Positions 57,133 through 64,000 of a stretch of DNA of 64,000 bases are shown here, piece after piece. The translations under genes and the position numbers were made by a program. Below the pieces are notes generated by a model that was given only the letters and a program-made list of their open reading frames with translations, was not told the origin of the DNA and did not search any database. Origin of the DNA: Telopea speciosissima (lineage: Eukaryota > Streptophyta > Magnoliopsida > Proteales > Proteaceae); NCBI RefSeq assembly GCF_018873765.1, contig NC_057916.1:30603501-30667500 (forward strand), in the 5' to 3' direction. Numbering within the stretch: position 1 is the first letter of the stretch; every line of letters starts with the position of its first letter.

Positions 57133-60100
57133 ATGGCGACGATAATCCTAGACGAAGAAGAGAAGGTCAAGATGATCCGCTCGGTTCTGGGAGCGGAAGT
57201 GCCAGAATCGGAGATCCTCCGAGCATTTTCACTCTGCGGAAACAGACCAGATGCCGCTATAAGCCTCATGCTTGATATCCCCGGGTTTCTAAACCCACCG
57301 ATGGATGTGAAGCGAACGATTACAAGCACGGGAGCTCGGATTTCTACCCAGATAATGGAAAAGACGCCTGAATATTCTGCCGGAGCTGACCCAATTAAAG
57401 TGCTGGAGCCAAAAGCTGAAGTGAAGATGGAAGAGCACGCAATGGGCTTTGAGAAGAACCCTGCCAACGAACTGGAGACGAAGATCAGAGTAAAGGAGGA
57501 GCAAATCGATGTGGGTTGTGTAAGTTCCAACGGAGCTCAACCCATTAAAGTGCAGGTGCCAACGGTTGAAGTAAAGACAGAAGAAGACCCTCCGATGGGT
57601 TCTGAGAAGAACTTTGTTAATGAGTTGAAGAGGATGATCAGAGTAAAGGAGGAGCAAATCGATGTGGGTTCTAAAACGAATCCCGTAAACGTTCTGGAAA
57701 CAAACACCAGAATAAGGAAGATCGAAGAACCCAGTATGTATTTTGAGAAGGATTCTATGAACGGATTAAAGGCGAAGATCGAAGTGAAAGAGGAAGAACT
57801 CGATAAGGGTTCTGAGAAGAACCCTATAAATGTTTTGGAGAAGGTACAAGTAAAGGAAAAACCAGCAAGTTCAGACCAAGGTCTGGCGATTAAACGACAG
57901 ACGGCTAACACCCTTCTTCGTTATCAACCTAATCAAAGGGTTCCTTCTCGTGTCGAGCAAGAAAGCACTCTTTTGAGCACAGATGTAGAGGATGGTGAGT
58001 TCCCAGAAGAACCAGACTGGTTTCTAGTGGGGAGGACTTCTGTCACGGGGGTTTCTACGTGCAAAAGGAAGAGGCTAGAGTTCAATGAGATCGTCCATTT
58101 TGCCCTCCCTAAGAGATTTTCAGATATTGTTCGCTTCTCAACCAAACGTTCAGGGGAGGTTTGTCACTGATTATGTTTTCCTGGTTTTCCTTTTTATTTT
58201 ACTTGTTTTTTAATCATTATGCATGCTCATTTCATACCTGCTAGAATATCCTAAGAACTTTGGCAGATTGATGTTATGTTTTGTATTTTTCTAGTATATT
58301 TCACTACTGACAAATTATATGTGTGAATTACTTCAGATTGGGAGGCTGGCGATGGATTGGGCAAAATGCATCCTCCCTCTTGTTAGTTCTTCCAAGGTGA
58401 AGTACCGTGGTCGTTTTGTAGGCACACCTTCGGTCCTTACGCTGATGCAAGAAATTCCATTATACTTGAGGTAATTGTTCACTAGCAGATACAAGTTCTC
58501 ATATTCTTCTCATTTTCATATCCTCTTGCCACATATTTAGCTATTATCTGATTTGATTCTATTAGAATGGACACTTCTGACTAAATACCAAACTGTATCT
58601 GTTTCTTCTGTTTTTGCAGTTTTTATGTGCATCATTCAATTTTTGGCCAGGGGGATCCTTCTTCGCGGAATTTAGTTGAACCCTCTATGCAATATTCGAC
58701 TTCTCAGCCTCTCCCAAGTTTGTTCAAACTGTTGAATATCAAACCATTTCAGAAGGTCTGCATCTCTCTCTCTCTCTCTTCCCTTGAGAATTTTAACGGT
58801 ACTTTATTCCATTTCCCATGTCTCAGAACTCATATTTTGTATATGATGCACTTAAACCAGGCAGAATTTACTCCAGAGGAGCTTGATACTCGAAAACGCA
58901 AGTTAAACCTGAAAGTACGTGGGGCTGAAATATCTCTTACCCTTACCAACTCATACTTCTCGTATCTGTAGTGACATAAGTTTGTTTCTTCTGTTTGTAT
59001 TTGTGTAAGGCCAGTAATTGTCACTGCTCACTTTTTTGCTTTGATTTTTAAACTCTACTTACATGATAACTTTAGAATCCACATTGTAAAAGGACATGCT
59101 TTACTTTTGCATGTAAACTCACTTGCATATGATCAAATCTTTGAAAAGCTTGTATTGATGCTCTGTTTTTTAGTCTGAAATCCTAATGATGTCTTCCGGT
59201 AAAAAATAGGGGGATTCAGATCTCACAAGAAGAAAGGGCAGCCAAAAGGTTGGTGAACCAAACAATGATGAACAAGCTATTTCAGAGTCAGCACTGAACA
59301 AGCTTGTTGGTACAGCAGATGTATACAACTTGGAGGTACCACAATATAATTATTTATAATTGTTAAATTTTGTTTATTTTAATTATAAACCTCTGTTCAT
59401 AATTCATTTCTTCTAACAATGAACCTCTCTTTTCCAAAATTATTCAGGAGATGGAGCCTCCAGCCACACTCAATTGTAATTTAAAGCCATACCAGAAACA
59501 AGCTCTCTATTGGATGTCTGGATTGGAGAAGGGCTTAGACGTCGAGGAGGCAGCAAAAACACTACATCCATGCTGGTCAGCTTATCGTATCAGTGACTGG
59601 TATGCAATTTAAAAAAAAAAAGAAAAGAGAACCATCATTTAATTTGCAGTCTATAGACATGTGTTTTTTTATGAAGGTAGTATAGCTGGTATTGATCAAA
59701 TATGCTGTTGATCAGGAGAGCTCCTTCAATCTATATGAACATCTTCTCAGGGGAAGCAACTACTCAATTCCCTAGTGCTACTCAGATGGCTAGAGGAGGA
59801 GTGAGTTCCTTTTGAACCCTTAGGCCATCTCAGTGTGGATCCTTGCCTGAAAGAAATGTATAATATACTTGTTAATATTTCTAGTGTGGAATTTGTTTGT
59901 CACAAGGAGTGTATCTTTTTTTATAGATTTTAGCAGATGCAATGGGGCTTGGGAAGACTGTGATGACAATCGCTCTTATACTTGCAATGCGAGGCAAGGG
60001 TGTCCCCAGCAATCAAAAGCCCATCACATATTGTGTAGATGATGAAATGAAGATCTCTCAAAAGAAGGCCAAAACAATAGTAAAAGGGGGCACTCTCATT

Positions 60101-63100
60101 GTCTGCCCTATGGCACTGTTAAGCCAGTGGAGGGTGAGCTTTACTTCATGTTTTCTTTTAACATTTGTTAGTCTTTTCTTTTATGGATGGTTTCTTATCA
60201 TATGAATGATGTTCCAGGATGAGCTTGAAGCCCATTCTAGGCCAGGCAGTATTTCAGTTGTTGTACACTATGGTGGTGACAAGAGCATTAACCCCAGAGT
60301 GTTTTCAGAACCTGACGTGGTCTTGACAACATACGGAGTCTTAAGTACCGCATACAAACAAGTAAGAAATGCAATCTGTGTTCTTATTTACTCTCCCTCC
60401 CCGCCTTGTCTTTATTCTTCTATGGGATTCTTTTATTCATTATAACATATTTCGTTGGTCTGATTACAGAATCCAGAATTAAGCATTCTCCACAGAGTAG
60501 AGTGGTTCAGGGTGGTGCTTGATGAAGCACACACAATTAAATCATCAAGGACCATTGGTGCTCAGGCAGCCTTTGCATTATCCTCACATTGCAGGTGGTG
60601 TCTTACAGGAACTCCTCTCCAGGTTAGTGTTATTTCATTTGTTGTATTATCCTTTACTTGATTCTAAGTTGGTTAGGAATGAATATTTTACAATTTACAT
60701 GTGGGATGAAATTGGTTCTTTTAATTTAAAATTTTTTTATTAGCATTGTTTAGAAAGATTAATGATGTAAATGTTTCAGGATTGTTAGTCAACAACATAG
60801 TTCATGAATTCATGGATTAGTTATTTCTCTTATTACTTACAGAAACTTCTTATTGATGGCTGCAGAACCGTTTGGAAGACCTCTACAGCCTTTTGTGTTT
60901 CTTGCATGTTGAGCCATGGTGCAACTGGGCATGGTATGTATTAGAAATCCTGATAGAGTAACAGGTGCACTCCACCCAGAGTACTTGAAAAATATATATT
61001 TTCAGAAAATTGATCAATAGTGCAACTTCTGTGATTTTTTGGGGGGTGTTTGGAAGTTGTTGATGTTAGTACCTCAATGACTGTTGTAACTTGCTGTTCC
61101 AGCTTCAGGTTTTTTGTTTTTGTTTTTGTTCTTATTTCATTATATTACCTATTTATTAGGTGGAATAAATTCATTCAAAGGCCTTATGAAAATGGCGATG
61201 AAAGAGGTTTGAGATTGATTAAGGCTATTCTTAGGCCATTAATGCTAAGGAGAACAAAGGAATCAAAAGACAAAGATGGAAGGTGGGTTAGTTCATTTTT
61301 GCTTCTCACCAAAACATTGGAATGGAATTCACTTTTCCTTTGTCAAATTGTGTTTGACATAAATATATATGATTCAGGCCCATACTGGTTCTCCCCCCTG
61401 TTGAGATCAAAACCATTGAGTGTGTACAATCTGATGTTGAACGGGATTTCTATGATGCCCTCTTCAGGAGATCAAAGGTAAATTTGCAATGGAAGTGCAA
61501 TGTGGTATTTACCATCTGTTTATATCTTCTACATAAACATTATTAATGGAAATTGGTAGGGCAATCTCATCAGATATTGGAAGAAAGATAAGCATGCCAC
61601 ATTTTGTGGTTGTTTCTTAATTACTCAACTTTATAGTTGGGTCAATTTGTTGAGTTTCTTACTATTGGAAGTTTATTATGTATGGTGGGTTGTTGGATGG
61701 TGGAATCAGGTCCAGTTTGACAAGTTAGTGGCACAAGGCAAGGTGCTCCACAATTATGCAAATATTCTTGAGCTTCTACTCCGATTGAGGCAGTGTTGCA
61801 ACCACCCATTTCTTGTCATGAGGTGATTCAAAGCTTAAAACCTTTCGAAATATGTGTTTCTCATAATCAATCATTTGGCCTTTTCCCTCTATTGATCCTT
61901 TTTGTTGTGACAATTTCAGCCGATGTGATACCAAAACCGAACGGTATGTAGAGTTGGACAAACTTGCAAGGCGGTTCCTTGAAGGCAACTCTAATCGATC
62001 CAACCTGAATCAGATAGTCCCAACTCGAGCTTATGTTGAAGAGGTCGTGGAGGATATCCGTCAGGGCAAAGACACTGAGTGCCCAATCTGCTTAGAGTTT
62101 CCAGATGATCATGTACTCACTCCATGTGCACACCGGATGTGTAGGGAGTGTTTGCTCAAGAGCTGGCCAACCCCAGAAGGAGGTCATTGCCCAATTTGTA
62201 GGACGCCGTTGAAGAACGATGACCTCATAACATGCCCATTGGACAATCAATTCTGGATTGATATTGAGAACTGGAAAGAATCATGCAAGGTTTTGAAGCT
62301 CCTTGATTGCCTGGAGCTTTTATCCAGTTCCGGTGAAAAGAGCATTATCTTTAGCCAGTGGACTTCATTTTTTGATCTGTTACAGAACCCTCTGGAGAAG
62401 AAAGGAATTAAGTTCTTAAGGTTTGATGGAAAAGTGGATCAGAAGCAAAGGGAGAGGATCTTAAAGGAGTTTAGTGAGACCAAAGAGAAAATGGTAAAAA
62501 TCTTTAACTTTTCCCTTTTAGTTTTCCAAAGTGTTGATTGTTTCAACCATTGGTTATCCTTAATTCAACACCCATGTGGCTGGCTATCTTAGTAGATAGA
62601 CATACTTCCTCTGAATCTGCACAGGCTTCAGTACAAATTAATAATGTTTAATTGTTCATATTTCAACTCGTTGTACCTGAGGCCATCACAGAATTGAAAA
62701 TATGTATTTTTCATCTACATGTCTACTGGTTTGTATATATCCACCACTCAAATGTTCTGGAATGCAAGTAAGCTGAAGTGCTGACCTTCATGGCGAGTCT
62801 TGATCTTGAGTCTTGACTCTTGTTGAGCTCATTCGCACTTCTTTCTACGTTTTGTGGATTTACAATTGGTCTATTTTCTTTCATTTTCAGGTGTTGTTGA
62901 TGTCATTGAAAGCTGGGGGTGTAGGTTTAAATTTGACTGCAGCATCTAATGTTTTCATAATGGTGAATTTCCATCATCTCTTTCTTCTGCAGTCCTAGAT
63001 ATGAAGATAATTTTAAATTTTGAAAAAGAAAGAAAAAAAAAATTCATTCCTCTGATCGATGTCTTTGAAATGAGTAGGATCCATGGTGGAATCCTGCAGC

Positions 63101-63383
63101 AGAGGAGCAAGCCATAATGAGAATTCATCGGATTGGGCAAAAACGAAGTGTTTGTGTGAAAAGATTCATTGTTAAGGTAAGGTTTCTAACTAAACTTGAA
63201 CCTCCAATAGTCTCCATGAAGAGAAGTGAGTTTTGAGTTAGAAAAGGATGTATGTTGCAGGATACAGTGGAGGAGCGGATGCAAGAGGTCCAAGCAAGGA
63301 AGCAACGGATGATAGCAGGAGCTCTCACTGATGTGGAAGAACAATCCAGCAGGCTTGAGGATCTGAAAATGCTTTTCAGATAG
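57133..63383 (+). CDS. RAD5B: RAD5B-like SNF2/RING DNA repair translocase and E3 ligase, 18 exons, 1162 aa
   Basis: Exons: 57133-58158, 58337-58470, 58620-58755, 58861-58914, 59210-59335, 59448-59599, 59716-59800, 59927-60133, 60218-60361, 60470-60622, 60866-60933, 61160-61282, 61378-61477, 61710-61822, 61920-62493, 62891-62962, 63078-63176, 63261-63383. All introns are GT-AG and the frame is open. The first ATG in frame is 57133. Domains: UBA/CUE-like N-terminus (residues 8-48); repeats with VKxE motifs (97-243); HIRAN region (about 290-435); SNF2 ATPase with Walker A DAMGLGKT (575-582) and LDEAH (705-709); C3HC4 RING Cys928-Cys967 inserted in the helicase; helicase C with FSQWTSF and HRIGQ (1106-1110). 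RAD5/HLTF proteins polyubiquitinate PCNA and remodel stalled forks. The [14 protein letters not shown] motif points to RAD5B over RAD5A (1277 and 1029 aa in Arabidopsis, as I recall). Confidence 0.93.
57409..57864 (+). repeat. RAD5B: Degenerate about 51-codon repeat in RAD5B exon 1
   Basis: GATCAGAGTAAAGGAGGAGC occurs at 57483 and again at 57636, 153 bp apart, both followed by AAATCGATGTGGGTT. Weaker copies extend to about residue 243. Each repeat carries a VKxE motif. Confidence 0.8.
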
Positions 63384-64000
63384 AAAGAACTCAGAAGATT
63401 GTCTATATTTCTATCTTATTTTGTTTTGTTTTGAGAAAGCAAGCATAGATGTGTATATGGATATGGAAATGTTTTGCTGCTTAGATTATACTTAATAGCC
63501 TATAAATATAACAAAAAGCCATCAAAGCTTCTTCATCCTTACTGCGTAAACAAAATGTCTTCAATCTAGAAGATCAGTTTGATAGCACTTTTGCCCAGTA
63601 AGCCCAATTCTCTAAAGGTGAACAACTACTACTACTACTACTACTACCTACCATTGGCAAGATGAGGAAAAGGCTTGAAGCCATGAATGGTTTAAGAAAA
63701 TGCAAGCATTTTCCCATTTTCCCTGATTGGTTGGTTTGTTTCCAAACCCTGAATTACTTCCAATCCATTGAGGACGACGAGAAGAAAACGTTTATTTGAT
63801 CATGATGATGTCACTCAAACGACACAAAGGGTGAGAATAAGAAGACTAGGTCCAACGGTCTAAATACGGGGAGGGGGGGAGGGGGGAGGGGGGGGGGGGG
63901 GGCAAGGGGGCAAGGGGGCAAGGGTTTATTTGCAGATTGGGCTGTCTCTGTGTTGTCAATAGTCAAATAATGTATTACGACTATGTAATGTGTATGACTC
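63384..64000. other. RAD5B 3' flank with microsatellite and G-runs
   Basis: After the stop there is an AT-rich 3' untranslated stretch, a (CTA)n microsatellite at about 63627-63648, and a G-rich tract at about 63868-63925 made of GAGGGGGG units and three GCAAGGGG(G) units. No gene seen to the window end. Confidence 0.55.

Noticed and set aside
1-64000. CRISPR arrays, operons or bacterial systems.
   Set aside because: The sequence is plant nuclear DNA with spliced genes; no regularly spaced short repeats of that type were seen.

Overview
The window is nuclear DNA of a flowering plant. The genes have GT-AG introns, the products match plant families, and the intergenic space and large introns are full of plant transposons (Ty1/copia, Ty3-type LTR elements, LINEs, MULE- and hAT-type MITEs, a SINE) plus a piece of plastid ndhF. 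The species cannot be named. The introns, very large for a plant gene, suggest a TE-rich genome such as a woody early-diverging eudicot or magnoliid, but that is inference.

Four host genes were found. (1) The first coding exon of an HR-like lesion-inducing family protein lies on the minus strand at 1502-1569; the rest of the gene runs off the left edge. (2) ACTIN-RELATED PROTEIN 9 (ARP9) is on the plus strand at 8491-40548. It has 19 recognisable coding exons (about 574 aa) spread over 32 kb. (3) RNA polymerase III subunit RPC4 is on the plus strand at 47762-50064, with 10 exons and 296 aa. (4) A RAD5B-type SNF2/RING DNA-repair translocase is on the plus strand at 57133-63383, with 18 exons and 1162 aa. 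All four were assembled exon by exon, and the reading frames join without stops.

Layout: 1.7-8.4 kb is intergenic and holds a 1.77 kb inverted-repeat MULE-like element with a perfect 9-bp target duplication, several MITEs, an Au-like SINE fragment and a LINE tail. ARP9 intron 6 (9 kb) carries a decayed copia element with both LTRs. ARP9 intron 9 (6.4 kb) carries a LINE with a 19-bp target duplication, interrupted by a compact LTR element with a perfect 5-bp duplication. ARP9 intron 18 contains a poly-C/poly-T tract that looks like poor sequence, and an expected short exon is missing there. The stretch 40.5-47.7 kb is intergenic with a minus-strand LINE fragment and MITEs. The stretch 50.1-57.1 kb is intergenic with hAT-type MITEs, a plastid ndhF insertion and a SINE. 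The RAD5B promoter has two E2F-like sites.

The genes are housekeeping nuclear functions: chromatin remodelling (ARP9), Pol III transcription (RPC4) and replication-linked DNA repair (RAD5B). They are transcribed independently. HR-like lesion inducer, ARP9 and RAD5B lie near each other on Arabidopsis chromosome 5 as I recall (At5g43460, At5g43500, At5g43530), so the block may be ancient microsynteny. I found no undescribed defence-like or biosynthetic system. The most notable signals are the nested transposons, the protease-remnant-only LTR element, the repeat array of SUMO-type motifs in RAD5B and the missing ARP9 exon.
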